Assembly: GCA_002420145.1 (NCBI GenBank)
Contig: DIHL01000055.1
Location: 1-64,000 of the forward strand
Source: Bacteroidetes bacterium UBA5697
GTDB taxonomy: Bacteria > Bacteroidota > Bacteroidia > B-17B0 > Aurantibacillaceae
Length of the DNA stretch: 64,000 nucleotides
Direction of reading: 5' to 3'
Part shown: positions 18,399-26,297 of the stretch, piece after piece
Position numbering within the stretch: position 1 is the stretch's first letter
How the letters are laid out: every line of letters begins with the position of its first letter
Notes under the pieces: generated by a model
What the model saw: only the letters and a program-made list of their open reading frames with translations
Database searches by the model: none
Told to the model about the DNA's origin: nothing
Program-made: the position numbers and the translations under genes

Positions 18399-19052
18399 TT
18401 GAAAATAGTTGTTTTAATAATTACAATCTTTTTGTCTTTATCATTATTCTCTCAAGATTTTGATCCTGTTCATCCTGATTATGACTTATTAAAAGAACTG
18501 GTACTCGAAAAAATTAATAATAAAAGAGTACGAAAAATAAAAACCGTTTTAAAAAACAATGCTTCTTTACAATTAACTTCCGATAATTACACACAAACTT
18601 TAAGAGCAACAAAGTTTGAATCAAATTCAAATAATAAAACACGCCTCAATAAAAAAATAAAAAAAGCATGCAAATACAACGGATATAGAAATGCATATGT
18701 CGATTATCATATTACATCTATCAATTGTGTAAATTATAAAGGCAGTAAATTTTATTTAGATAAAGAAGATACCGAAACAAGCACTCATTTATTTATAGGA
18801 GACAGGCCTACTAATAAAGAAAAAGCTGATGAGAAATTTAAATCTAATCCTATTAAATTATTTACCTATCAAGAATTAGCCGATTTGATTGCCAAACAAT
18901 TTATAAGTGATGAAGGGACATTTAAAATACTAAATAACGGTTTTGATAAATTTGGTTTTAGTTTAGCAGTGGAACAACGCACTTTATTTAGAAATAAACT
19001 TCCAAAAATAAAAGCTATTATAATCGTTGGCGGAAATCGTATTACTTGGTAA
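18399..19052 (+). CDS. Small exported protein, possible divergent CAP domain
   Basis: A 217-residue protein with a signal peptide (MKIVVLIITIFLSLSLFSQ). Its start codon is TTG at 18399, 2 bases after the LRR stop; no ATG would retain the signal. The segment LLKELVLEKINNKRVRKI ... ASLQLTSDNYTQTL has the helix-helix spacing of CAP/SCP proteins and vaguely resembles the N-terminus of the 3781-6141 protein, but the CAP cysteine/histidine signature is not evident. I otherwise do not recognise it. Coupling to the LRR gene suggests a joint surface function. Confidence 0.65.
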   Translation: MKIVVLIITIFLSLSLFSQDFDPVHPDYDLLKELVLEKINNKRVRKIKTVLKNNASLQLTSDNYTQTLRATKFESNSNNKTRLNKKIKKACKYNGYRNAYVDYHITSINCVNYKGSKFYLDKEDTETSTHLFIGDRPTNKEKADEKFKSNPIKLFTYQELADLIAKQFISDEGTFKILNNGFDKFGFSLAVEQRTLFRNKLPKIKAIIIVGGNRITW

Positions 19053-19062
19053 TAACAAAATA

Positions 19063-20109
19063 TTAAGCTTTTATAGCCCAGCGTAATTTAGCCGAACGAG
19101 CCCTTGGATTAGTATAACATTCCTCGGCTGATGCACGAATAATATCTGGAGCTACTTCCGAATAAATACCAGCGCGTGATAAGGATTGAAACGATTTTTT
19201 CACTCGCCTGTCTTCGCCCGAATGAAAAGAGAGAATAGCCACTTTGGCATTTGGCGCAAGTGCGTAAGGAAGTTTTTCTAGAAAAGAATCTAACACGCCA
19301 AATTCATTATTCACTTCAATGCGCAAGGCCTGAAAGCAACGTTGACACGATTTTTTAATATCTTCTTTGCGTGTAGCTTCTGGCAAAAATGCCAAAGCTT
19401 CGACAATCGTTTCTTGTAAATGTGTGGTAGTAGTAATCGCAATACCAGCAGCGATTTTAGCCATAATGGCCAAAGTAATCACTTCGTAATGTGGTTCATC
19501 AGAATTTTCAAATAACACTTCCGCCAATTTTCGTGGGGCAATTATTTTTAAAAGAGCGGCTGCTGATTTTCCTGCTTTAGGATTTAATCTTAAATCTAAA
19601 GGGCCATCAATTTTAAAAGAAAAACCTCTTTCTGGATTATCAATTTGCATCGATGACACACCCAAATCGGCTAACACAAAATCCAAGGGACCAGATTCTA
19701 AAACCACCGTATCAATCTCGGAGAAATTCATTTTTTTGAAAATGATTTCTTTCTCAGTATAACCTAATGCTAATAATCGTGCTTCTGTTCTAGGCAATTC
19801 AAAAGGGTCAACATCCATCGCATACAATAAACCGTTGGGCGATAAACATTTTAGAATCTCTAAACTATGACCGCCATAACCTAATGTGGCATCCAAACCA
19901 ACCTGCCCTGGTTGAATGTTCAAAAAATTCATAATTTCAGTCACACAAATAGAGCGATGCATACCAGCGGGCGTTTTACCCTGCTGCATAATTTTTTCTA
20001 CATCCTCTAAATAATTTTCGGGATTCAGTTCTTTGTATTTGTCTTTAAAAGATTTGGGATGCGTGCCATTATACCTTACACGCCTGGGACCTTTTACTTC
20101 ATCGCTCAT
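19063..20109 (-). CDS. rsmH: RsmH-family 16S rRNA m4C1402 methyltransferase (divergent form)
   Basis: This SAM-dependent enzyme methylates N4 of cytidine 1402 in the 16S rRNA P-site region. It has the motif I loop DATLGYGGHS, the acidic SAM contact AMDVD, ADLGVSSMQID, GFSFKIDGPLDLRLN and SFHSGEDRRVKKSF, all characteristic of RsmH/MraW. It differs from the usual copy: about 45 extra N-terminal residues (RYNGTHPKSFKDKYKELNP), HRSICVTEI in place of HxPVLLxEV, and SGEDR in place of SLEDR. It is not in a dcw cell-wall cluster; neighbours are unrelated. It is probably a second, divergent paralogue or a lineage replacement. Confidence 0.9.
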   Translation of the reverse strand: MSDEVKGPRRVRYNGTHPKSFKDKYKELNPENYLEDVEKIMQQGKTPAGMHRSICVTEIMNFLNIQPGQVGLDATLGYGGHSLEILKCLSPNGLLYAMDVDPFELPRTEARLLALGYTEKEIIFKKMNFSEIDTVVLESGPLDFVLADLGVSSMQIDNPERGFSFKIDGPLDLRLNPKAGKSAAALLKIIAPRKLAEVLFENSDEPHYEVITLAIMAKIAAGIAITTTTHLQETIVEALAFLPEATRKEDIKKSCQRCFQALRIEVNNEFGVLDSFLEKLPYALAPNAKVAILSFHSGEDRRVKKSFQSLSRAGIYSEVAPDIIRASAEECYTNPRARSAKLRWAIKA

Positions 20110-20112
20110 ATG

Positions 20113-20127
20113 TAAAGCTAAGCTTTA
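20113..20127. promoter_or_regulatory. Perfect palindrome just before the rsmH-like start
   Basis: TAAAGCT and AGCTTTA are inverted around a single base (20113-20127). It lies 3 bases upstream of the ATG of the minus-strand rsmH-like gene, where it could be an operator or form a hairpin covering the initiation region of the mRNA. Confidence 0.4.
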
Positions 20128-20179
20128 ATACATAAGAACGAGATTTAATTTTTGTATTAGCTCTTAAAATAAATTCTCA

Positions 20180-20896
20180 TTACTCGTTCACATAAGGCTT
20201 TAATATCTCTGCCCACAGTTTATAGGCAGCGCCATTGAGATGAACGCCGTCAATAGAATATTTAGGATTTAAAACCCCGTTCAACGCAAAGCTATGATAG
20301 GTATCAATAAAGGTTATTTGATGTTGTGTAGAATACTTTAAAAGTTCGGCATTTATCATAACAATATCATCGTTCACTTTTTTTGTGCAATGTGCAGGAA
20401 AATTAACGCTACCAATTTCGGTTGGAAACAAACTTTGAACATACAATTTAGTGTTGGGTAATTTAAGAACTAAAAGGTTTATCAGCTTTTTATAATTAGC
20501 AATAACAGTATCTTTTGGAATGCCCGCTCCTAAATCATTGATACCAATTTCAATAAATATTTTTTTAGGTTGCATTTGTATAATCGGCTCTAATCGATTC
20601 ATCACACCATTTATAAAATCTCCAGCAATTCCTCTGTTTTTTATATTGGGGGTTTTGAAAAATTCGGTCAGCTCAAAATACTGAGTTAAACTATTTCCAA
20701 TAAAAACAATCGCATTGCTGTCTTTTGGCAACACATCAAATAATTCGTTTCTATTCAAAAAATAATTCATATTTGATTGACTGAGAGTTTCTGTCTTAAT
20801 ATCAGCCAATGGATTCGTTTGCTTAAAAACAACATACAATCCTAAAGCAACATTAAGAACTAAAGATAATATCAAAATTATTTTAGAACCTTTCAT
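20180..20896 (-). CDS. SGNH/GDSL-family hydrolase, membrane-anchored
   Basis: An SGNH esterase/lipase-like hydrolase of 238 residues. The four blocks are FIGNSLTQ (catalytic serine, with GNS replacing GDS), NRGIAGD (glycine block), GINDLG (asparagine block) and DGVHLN (catalytic Asp-His). The N-terminal stretch SKIILILSLVLNVALGLYVVF is an uncleaved anchor or signal. The frame is open to 20953, but the ATG at 20896 overlaps the TGA of the VOC gene as ATGA, a classical coupling signal, so that start is chosen. The substrate is unknown; small acyl or sugar esters are typical for the family. Confidence 0.88.
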   Translation of the reverse strand: MKGSKIILILSLVLNVALGLYVVFKQTNPLADIKTETLSQSNMNYFLNRNELFDVLPKDSNAIVFIGNSLTQYFELTEFFKTPNIKNRGIAGDFINGVMNRLEPIIQMQPKKIFIEIGINDLGAGIPKDTVIANYKKLINLLVLKLPNTKLYVQSLFPTEIGSVNFPAHCTKKVNDDIVMINAELLKYSTQHQITFIDTYHSFALNGVLNPKYSIDGVHLNGAAYKLWAEILKPYVNE

Positions 20897-21315
20897 CAAA
20901 CCTTTGGTTGCTCTGTTGGGAACTTCGACATATCCAAATGAAAAATTTCCCAAGTATGTCCATCAAAATCTTCAATACTTCGCAGCTGCATAAAATCATT
21001 ACTTCTCATGTCGTGAGGTTCTGTTCCACCCGCTTTTAATCCATTTTCTAACATGCTATTAACTTCATCTAAACTATCTACTGATAAAGAAAAAAGCCCT
21101 GCTAAGTGTGATTTTGTATTTGCGATAGGTTTGGTTGCAAAGCTTGCAAACTTTTCGTGTGTCATAATCATGACATAAATGTTTTCGCTCCAAACCATGC
21201 ATTTTCCATTATCATCAGAAAATTGAGGATTGTTTGTAAAACCTAATGCCGAATAAAAGTTCATAGATTTTTGCGGATCTTTTACTGCTAAATTGATGAA
21301 AATTTGTTTTGCCAT
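20896..21315 (-). CDS. VOC-superfamily (glyoxalase-like) protein
   Basis: This 139-residue vicinal-oxygen-chelate protein has two beta-alpha-beta-beta-beta modules (KQIFINLAVKDPQKSMNFYSALGF and HLAGLFSLSVDSLDEVNSML ... DFDGHTWEIFHLD). The glutamate of WEIFH and an upstream polar residue would form the metal site. It resembles the uncharacterised lactoylglutathione lyase-like group rather than true glyoxalase I. It overlaps the SGNH gene by ATGA and is its upstream partner. Confidence 0.88.
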   Translation of the reverse strand: MAKQIFINLAVKDPQKSMNFYSALGFTNNPQFSDDNGKCMVWSENIYVMIMTHEKFASFATKPIANTKSHLAGLFSLSVDSLDEVNSMLENGLKAGGTEPHDMRSNDFMQLRSIEDFDGHTWEIFHLDMSKFPTEQPKV

Positions 21316-21458
21316 TTTTTAATACTTTTTATTTAAAATAATCTGTTTTTATCTCCTTTGCAAGTACTTGTGCTTATTCCTGCATAAATTTTAGTTGTGA
21401 TTAGTGGTAGTTGAAACCGTAAATAATTCTATTTATAAATGTACAAAATTATCAGTCA

Positions 21459-21492
21459 CAAAAAAGCCTGTTTACTTTCGCAAACAGGCTTT
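21459..21492 (-). terminator. Rho-independent terminator of the PPase-YceI gene
   Basis: A perfect 10-bp stem (21464-21473 with 21482-21491) with an 8-base loop. On the minus strand it is followed by a T-rich tract (the A-run at 21459-21465). It lies 21 bases past the hppA stop. Confidence 0.92.
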
Positions 21493-21512
21493 CTATTTTT
21501 AAGAATCAAATT

Positions 21513-24299
21513 TTATTTAATAATTTGAGATGCTTCAATTGTAAATTCAACTTCTGCAGTTCCATCCATTTCAATACCATAATCTTTACAAACCACATTA
21601 AACTCTCCTTCAAATCCAGAAACACTAATTTTTATTTCATTTCCAGCAGCATCATATTCAGTTGCCTCTTTTTTACCAGCATAATTAAACATTAAATCTA
21701 CATCTTTAGAAACACCTTTAATCGTTAATTTACCTTTAGCTGTGTAAGCAAACTCACCAGCTTCTGTATTTTTAACTACTTCAGTTGCTTCAAAAGTTGC
21801 TGTTTTAAATTTAGCAACATTAAAATAATTTTCTTTATCTTTTAAATGTCCATCACGCATACTGTTTTGAGTATTTAATGAAGTCATATCTAATTTAATA
21901 AATATTTTTGCTCCTGTAGTCGCATCTAAATTCACAGAACCGCTATCAATCGTAATAGTACCTTTAGTATCAACAATTGTATGTTCGATGCTAAATCCTA
22001 ATGAACTGTGAGCACCATCAACATTAAATAAACCTTTTAATTCAGCAATATCTTTTTGGTTAGCAGTCATAATGCTATCGCATTGTGCTTTGCTAGTACA
22101 AGTATATTCTTGTCCGTTAATGTTGCATTTAATAACTTCTTCAGTCATCATTTCTTTTGAGCAACAAGCTTCAGAACTTGAACCACCAATACCAACGATA
22201 TAAGGTGCAATAACTAAAGAAACGATAGACATTAATTTAATTAAGATGTTCATTGAAGGTCCTGATGTATCTTTAAATGGATCACCTACTGTATCACCAG
22301 TAACTGATGCTTTGTGTGGTTCTGATTTTTTGTAGAACATCTCACCATTAATTAAAACACCTTTCTCAAATGATTTTTTAGCGTTATCCCACGCACCACC
22401 TGCGTTTGATTGAAAAATACCCATTAACACACCTGATACAGTAACACCTGCTAATAAACCACCTAATACTTCTGGCCCAAAAATGAAACCAACAATAACA
22501 GGCGTAATTAAAGCAATAGCACCTGGCATCATCATTTCGCGGATAGATGCTTTAGTAGAAATAGCTACACATTTTTCGTATTCAGGTTTTGCTTTGTATT
22601 CCATAATTCCTGGAATTTCGCGGAACTGACGACGAACTTCTTGCACCATGTCCATAGCTGCTTTACCAACCGCTTGAATACATAATGCAGAGAAAATAAA
22701 TGGAATCATTCCACCTACAAATAAACCTGCTAAAACGGGAGCTTTGTAAATATCAATCGCATCAATTCCTGCAATACCTACGAAGGCAGCAAATAAAGCT
22801 AATGATGTTAACGCTGCTGATGCAATCGCAAATCCTTTTCCAGTAGCTGCTGTAGTGTTACCAACGGCATCTAAATTATCTGTACGCTCACGAACTTCTG
22901 GAGGTAATTGGCTCATCTCTGCAATACCACCTGCGTTATCAGCAATTGGTCCAAATGCATCAATTGCTAATTGCATCGCTGTAGTTGCCATCATACCTGC
23001 TGCTGCAATAGCCACACCGTATAAACCAGCAAAGTAATATGAACCCATAATACCACCAGCTAATGTTAAGATAGGAATAACCGTTGATTTCATACCAACT
23101 GATAAACCACCAATAATATTAGTAGCGTGACCTGTAGAAGATTGTTGAATAATAGATAATACGGGAGCTTTACCCATTGCTGTGTAATACTCCGTTACAA
23201 TACTCATAATTGCACCTACAACCGTACCAACTAAGATAGCTAAGAATACACCCATTTTAGTGAAAGTAGCATCACGTAAAACGATATCACCCTCTGGTAA
23301 CATCCACATCACGATAAAATAAGAAGCAACCACTGTTAAAGCCATTGAAGCCCAGTTACCATAGTTTAATGCATTTTGTACGTTTGATTTATCATCTTTA
23401 ATAGTTACAAACCAAGTACCAACGATAGAGAAAATAATACCTAAACCACAAATAACCATTGGTAATAAGATTGGAGACATACCACCAAAGTTATCAGTAA
23501 CAATTACTTCTTGACCTAATACCATTGTAGCTAAAATTGTTGCTACATAAGAACCAAATAAATCGGCACCCATACCAGCCACGTCACCTACGTTATCACC
23601 AACGTTATCAGCAATAGTTGCAGGGTTACGAACATCATCTTCAGGAATTCCTGCTTCTACTTTACCTACTAAATCAGCACCAACGTCAGCAGCCTTTGTA
23701 TAAATACCACCACCAACACGAGCAAATAAAGCGATAGACTCAGCTCCTAAAGAGAAACCAGTTAATACTTCGATAGCTGTGCTAATTTGGTTAGCGCCTA
23801 AGCCTTTAAACATTGCTAAGAAAGCGATGAATAAACCACCTAAACCTAAAATTGCTAAACCAGCAACACCTAAGCCCATTACTGTACCACCAGTAAATGA
23901 TACTTTTAATGCTTGTTTTAAACTTGTACGAGCTGCTTGAGTAGTACGAACGTTAGCTTTAGTCGCTACTTTCATACCAATGTATCCTGCCGTTGCAGAA
24001 AACACAGCACCTATAATAAAGGCAATTGCAATTACCCAACTTGAGTGAATTTCTTTACCATTAACTTCATGAATTGTTCCAGAGTAAGCTAATAAAGCTG
24101 CTGCAAACACAACAAAAATACTTAACACTTTCCACTCTGCTTTTAAGAAAGCCATCGCGCCATCAGCTATATAACCAGCTAATTCTTGCATGTTCTTATC
24201 TCCGGCATCCTGCTTACTTACCCAAGCAGATTTAATTGCCATTACCACTAAACCTAAGATACCCAATAACGGTATCATGTAAATTACTAATTCGTTCAT
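21513..24299 (-). CDS. hppA: Membrane ion-pumping pyrophosphatase fused to a YceI domain
   Basis: Residues about 1-705 are a complete membrane pyrophosphatase (16-helix family) that pumps H+ or Na+ using PPi. Visible are [11 protein letters not shown], the Mg-PPi site [30 protein letters not shown] (Ala and Gly where K+-independent enzymes have Lys and Thr, so K+-dependent), and [14 protein letters not shown] near the end. A linker with five cysteines (about 706-755) joins a YceI-like lipocalin domain at 756-928 (coded by 21513-22034), with [18 protein letters not shown] and [12 protein letters not shown]. YceI proteins are normally separate periplasmic polyisoprenoid-binding proteins. Because the C-terminus of membrane PPases faces outward, the fused domain should be periplasmic. 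The glutamate that follows DLF in Na+-PPases is Gly here, so the ion is uncertain. Confidence 0.93.
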   Translation of the reverse strand: MNELVIYMIPLLGILGLVVMAIKSAWVSKQDAGDKNMQELAGYIADGAMAFLKAEWKVLSIFVVFAAALLAYSGTIHEVNGKEIHSSWVIAIAFIIGAVFSATAGYIGMKVATKANVRTTQAARTSLKQALKVSFTGGTVMGLGVAGLAILGLGGLFIAFLAMFKGLGANQISTAIEVLTGFSLGAESIALFARVGGGIYTKAADVGADLVGKVEAGIPEDDVRNPATIADNVGDNVGDVAGMGADLFGSYVATILATMVLGQEVIVTDNFGGMSPILLPMVICGLGIIFSIVGTWFVTIKDDKSNVQNALNYGNWASMALTVVASYFIVMWMLPEGDIVLRDATFTKMGVFLAILVGTVVGAIMSIVTEYYTAMGKAPVLSIIQQSSTGHATNIIGGLSVGMKSTVIPILTLAGGIMGSYYFAGLYGVAIAAAGMMATTAMQLAIDAFGPIADNAGGIAEMSQLPPEVRERTDNLDAVGNTTAATGKGFAIASAALTSLALFAAFVGIAGIDAIDIYKAPVLAGLFVGGMIPFIFSALCIQAVGKAAMDMVQEVRRQFREIPGIMEYKAKPEYEKCVAISTKASIREMMMPGAIALITPVIVGFIFGPEVLGGLLAGVTVSGVLMGIFQSNAGGAWDNAKKSFEKGVLINGEMFYKKSEPHKASVTGDTVGDPFKDTSGPSMNILIKLMSIVSLVIAPYIVGIGGSSSEACCSKEMMTEEVIKCNINGQEYTCTSKAQCDSIMTANQKDIAELKGLFNVDGAHSSLGFSIEHTIVDTKGTITIDSGSVNLDATTGAKIFIKLDMTSLNTQNSMRDGHLKDKENYFNVAKFKTATFEATEVVKNTEAGEFAYTAKGKLTIKGVSKDVDLMFNYAGKKEATEYDAAGNEIKISVSGFEGEFNVVCKDYGIEMDGTAEVEFTIEASQIIK

Positions 24300-24322
24300 A
24301 TGTTTTATTTAATTAAAGGGTG

Positions 24323-24330
24323 CAAAAATA
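24323..24330 (-). promoter_or_regulatory. Possible -7 box for the PPase-YceI gene
   Basis: On the minus strand the octamer TATTTTTG fits the Bacteroidota -7 consensus TAnnTTTG exactly, 23 bases before the ATG at 24299. No good -33 TTTG is seen at the expected distance, so this remains tentative. Confidence 0.35.
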
Positions 24331-24363
24331 AGGATTTATCTGAAATAAGAAAATAATTAATTT

Positions 24364-24376
24364 ACTGATTATCAGT
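24364..24376. promoter_or_regulatory. 13-bp palindrome between hppA and the ATPase gene
   Basis: ACTGAT and ATCAGT are perfectly inverted around one T. It lies about 35 bases upstream of the putative hppA -7 box and could be an operator for that gene. Nothing else is evident between 24377 and 24494. Confidence 0.3.
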
Positions 24377-24494
24377 TAGTTGAATTTTTGTCACTTATAA
24401 TAAGGCTAATTATTTAGTTGAAATATAAAACTAAGCCATTTGGCAGCTATAAAAACAAAGGTTTAATACTAAAAATATCTAAATTCTGTTATCA

Positions 24495-24590
24495 TATTGA
24501 CAATATTTATATAAATTTAGTCATTGTATTGACAATTTTTACATTAATTTTGTCAACATATTGACAATTTTAATATATTTGCCTTATGGA
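24495..24590 (+). repeat. Three 32-bp tandem repeats upstream of the AAA ATPase
   Basis: TATTGACAAT starts at 24495, 24527 and 24559, exactly 32 bases apart. Units 1 and 2 match at about 25 of 32 positions, including a second shared block around TAGTCA/TTGTCA. Unit 3 runs into the ATPase start codon. TTGACAA and the intervening TTGTCAA are inverted versions of each other. The regular three-helical-turn spacing suggests a multi-site operator, possibly autoregulatory. Confidence 0.65.
24549..24581 (+). promoter_or_regulatory. Predicted promoter, possibly giving a leaderless mRNA
   Basis: TTTG (24549-24552) and TATATTTG (24574-24581) are 21 bases apart and match the Bacteroidota -33/-7 consensus. 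The -7 box ends 4 bases before the ATG at 24586, so transcription would begin at or next to the start codon. It overlaps repeat units 2 and 3, which would allow direct repression. Confidence 0.42.
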
Positions 24591-25719
24591 AATCATTAGA
24601 AATCAATTAACTGAGCTACAAAACAGTTTAAAAGCACAAAAGGTAACTTTATTGCTTGGCGCTAGACGTGTAGGTAAATCTATGTTGATTGAAAGTTTAT
24701 TAAAAACTTATTCTAAGCCTTATCTTTTTTTAAATGGCGAGGATGAAGATACACATCAATTATTAGCGCAAAGAACCGTAGGCAACTACACGCGTTTATT
24801 AAAAGATTATGATTTGTTAGTCATTGATGAGGCTCAAAACATTCCTGAAATTGGCAAAAAGCTAAAACTAATGATCGACTCGTTAAAAACGCTTAAGATT
24901 TTAGTAACAGGCTCTTCGGTATTTGATTTATTAAATACAACTGGCGAACCATTAACAGGAAGAAGTAACACTGTTTTTTTATATCCAATATGGCAAGGCG
25001 AATTAAATGAAAACAGTTTACAAATAAAACAACGTTTAGAGGATCGTTTGATATTTGGCTCTTATCCTGAGTTGTGGCATTTGAATACTTATGAAGAAAA
25101 AAAACGTTATTTAACTGATTTAGTGAACTCCTATTTGCTAAAAGATATTTTAATGTTAGATGGTTTGCGAAACGCATCCATCGTATTTAATTTATTAAAA
25201 ATGATTGCCTATCAAATAGGCAAAGAAGTATCCTATAATGAACTAGGAAACGCTTTAGGCATCAGTAAAAATACAGTAGAAAAATATTTGAATCTATTAA
25301 CTAAAGTTTTTGTATTGCATAAAGTATCGGCATACAGTAATAATTTACGAAAAGAAATTTCGAAAAGTCAACGTTGGTATTTTGTGGATAACGGTATACG
25401 TAATGCCTTAATTGGCGATTTTGATAATTTAGCATTGCGAAGAGATGACGAAAAAGGAATGTTGTGGGAAAATTATTTATTTATGGAACGTTTGAAACGT
25501 AACTCGTATTTAAAACAACAAACCGAGTATTATTTTTGGCGCACATACGACCAGCAAGAAGTTGATTTAGTAGAAATAACTAATAAAAAAATAAACACCT
25601 TTGAGTTTAAATATAGTTCAAAAAAAACGCCCAAACAACCTGTTGCTTTTAGCAAAGCATATCCTGATGCAACATTTGAAGTAATCAATGATAAAACGTA
25701 TTTAGATTTTATTTTATAA
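24586..25719 (+). CDS. AAA-family ATPase with DUF4143 C-terminal domain
   Basis: This 377-residue protein belongs to the widespread family of STAND-like ATPases with a C-terminal DUF4143. Walker A is GARRVGKS (25-32), Walker B is LLVIDEAQ (D81, E82), and TGSS is sensor 1. A winged-helix segment (about 215-245, VSYNELGNALGISKNTVEKYLNLL) follows. The C-terminal part contains QQEVDLVE and TFEFKYS, reminiscent of the PD-(D/E)XK nuclease fold core. No function has been established for the family; many copies occur per genome, often in variable loci. It stands alone here, with its own repeat-bearing promoter region. Confidence 0.9.
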   Translation: MEIIRNQLTELQNSLKAQKVTLLLGARRVGKSMLIESLLKTYSKPYLFLNGEDEDTHQLLAQRTVGNYTRLLKDYDLLVIDEAQNIPEIGKKLKLMIDSLKTLKILVTGSSVFDLLNTTGEPLTGRSNTVFLYPIWQGELNENSLQIKQRLEDRLIFGSYPELWHLNTYEEKKRYLTDLVNSYLLKDILMLDGLRNASIVFNLLKMIAYQIGKEVSYNELGNALGISKNTVEKYLNLLTKVFVLHKVSAYSNNLRKEISKSQRWYFVDNGIRNALIGDFDNLALRRDDEKGMLWENYLFMERLKRNSYLKQQTEYYFWRTYDQQEVDLVEITNKKINTFEFKYSSKKTPKQPVAFSKAYPDATFEVINDKTYLDFIL

Positions 25720-25734
25720 AACCACCAAAGAAAA

Positions 25735-26238
25735 CTAAAATACTTTTTCGAGGGCTATTTTAAACCAAGAAGTGTATTGATGTGAATTGGAAATAATATC
25801 CTTTTTGATATCAGCAATCGACATCCATTTGTAGTTTTCTACTTCTTCTTTATTGATATGAGGATTTTGATTTGTAGCTCCAATTAAAACATAATCTAAC
25901 TCATGTTCAATTAATCCATTTTCGAAGGAGGTTTTATAAATAAAATTTGTTTTAATTTTTAAATCACAACTCATGCCCATTTCTTCAAACAAACGTCGGT
26001 TGGCGGCATCCTTTACCGTTTCATTTGGTCGAGGGTGAGAGCAGCAAGTGTTTGTCCATAAACCTGCGCTATGGTATTTTGATAGAGAACGTTGTTGAAG
26101 TAATAATTCGTCTTTATCGTTGAAAATAAAAACAGAAAAAGCACGGTGTAACAATCCTTCTTGATGTGCCTTGATTTTTTCCATCACACCAATGTCATTG
26201 TCTTGCTCATCAACTAATATTACAAATTCTTTGGTCAT
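25735..26238 (-). CDS. idi: Isopentenyl-diphosphate delta-isomerase, type I
   Basis: A Nudix-fold enzyme that interconverts IPP and DMAPP, feeding carotenoid and quinone synthesis. The 167 residues show the N-terminal histidine region (HRAFSVFIF), the catalytic cysteine in TNTCCSHPRPNE, the Nudix-like helix AANRRLFEEMGM, and the acidic pair in ENGLIEHELDYVLIG. All metal and catalytic residues are present. It is the last gene of a minus-strand crtI-crtB-idi group, separated from crtB by 59 bases containing a G-rich hairpin. Confidence 0.96.
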   Translation of the reverse strand: MTKEFVILVDEQDNDIGVMEKIKAHQEGLLHRAFSVFIFNDKDELLLQQRSLSKYHSAGLWTNTCCSHPRPNETVKDAANRRLFEEMGMSCDLKIKTNFIYKTSFENGLIEHELDYVLIGATNQNPHINKEEVENYKWMSIADIKKDIISNSHQYTSWFKIALEKVF

Positions 26239-26240
26239 TT

Positions 26241-26279
26241 AAAATTTCCTCCCCTCCCCCCTCCAGAGGGGAAAATTTT
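26241..26279. repeat. C/G-rich hairpin element between crtB and idi
   Basis: AAAATTT (26241 on) and AAATTTT (to 26279) flank CCTCCCCTCC runs and CCAGAGGGG. On the minus strand this reads as closely spaced G-runs that can form a hairpin (CCCCTC with GAGGGG-like arms) or a two-layer G-quadruplex. It is strikingly GC-rich for this genome and sits directly upstream of idi. Confidence 0.5.
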
Positions 26280-26297
26280 ACTGTTTAATACTTTAAT

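Noticed and set aside
24495..24590. 32-bp repeats as a CRISPR array or replication origin iterons
   Set aside because: There are no unique spacers, no cas genes, no DnaA boxes or rep gene; only three imperfect units that run into a start codon.
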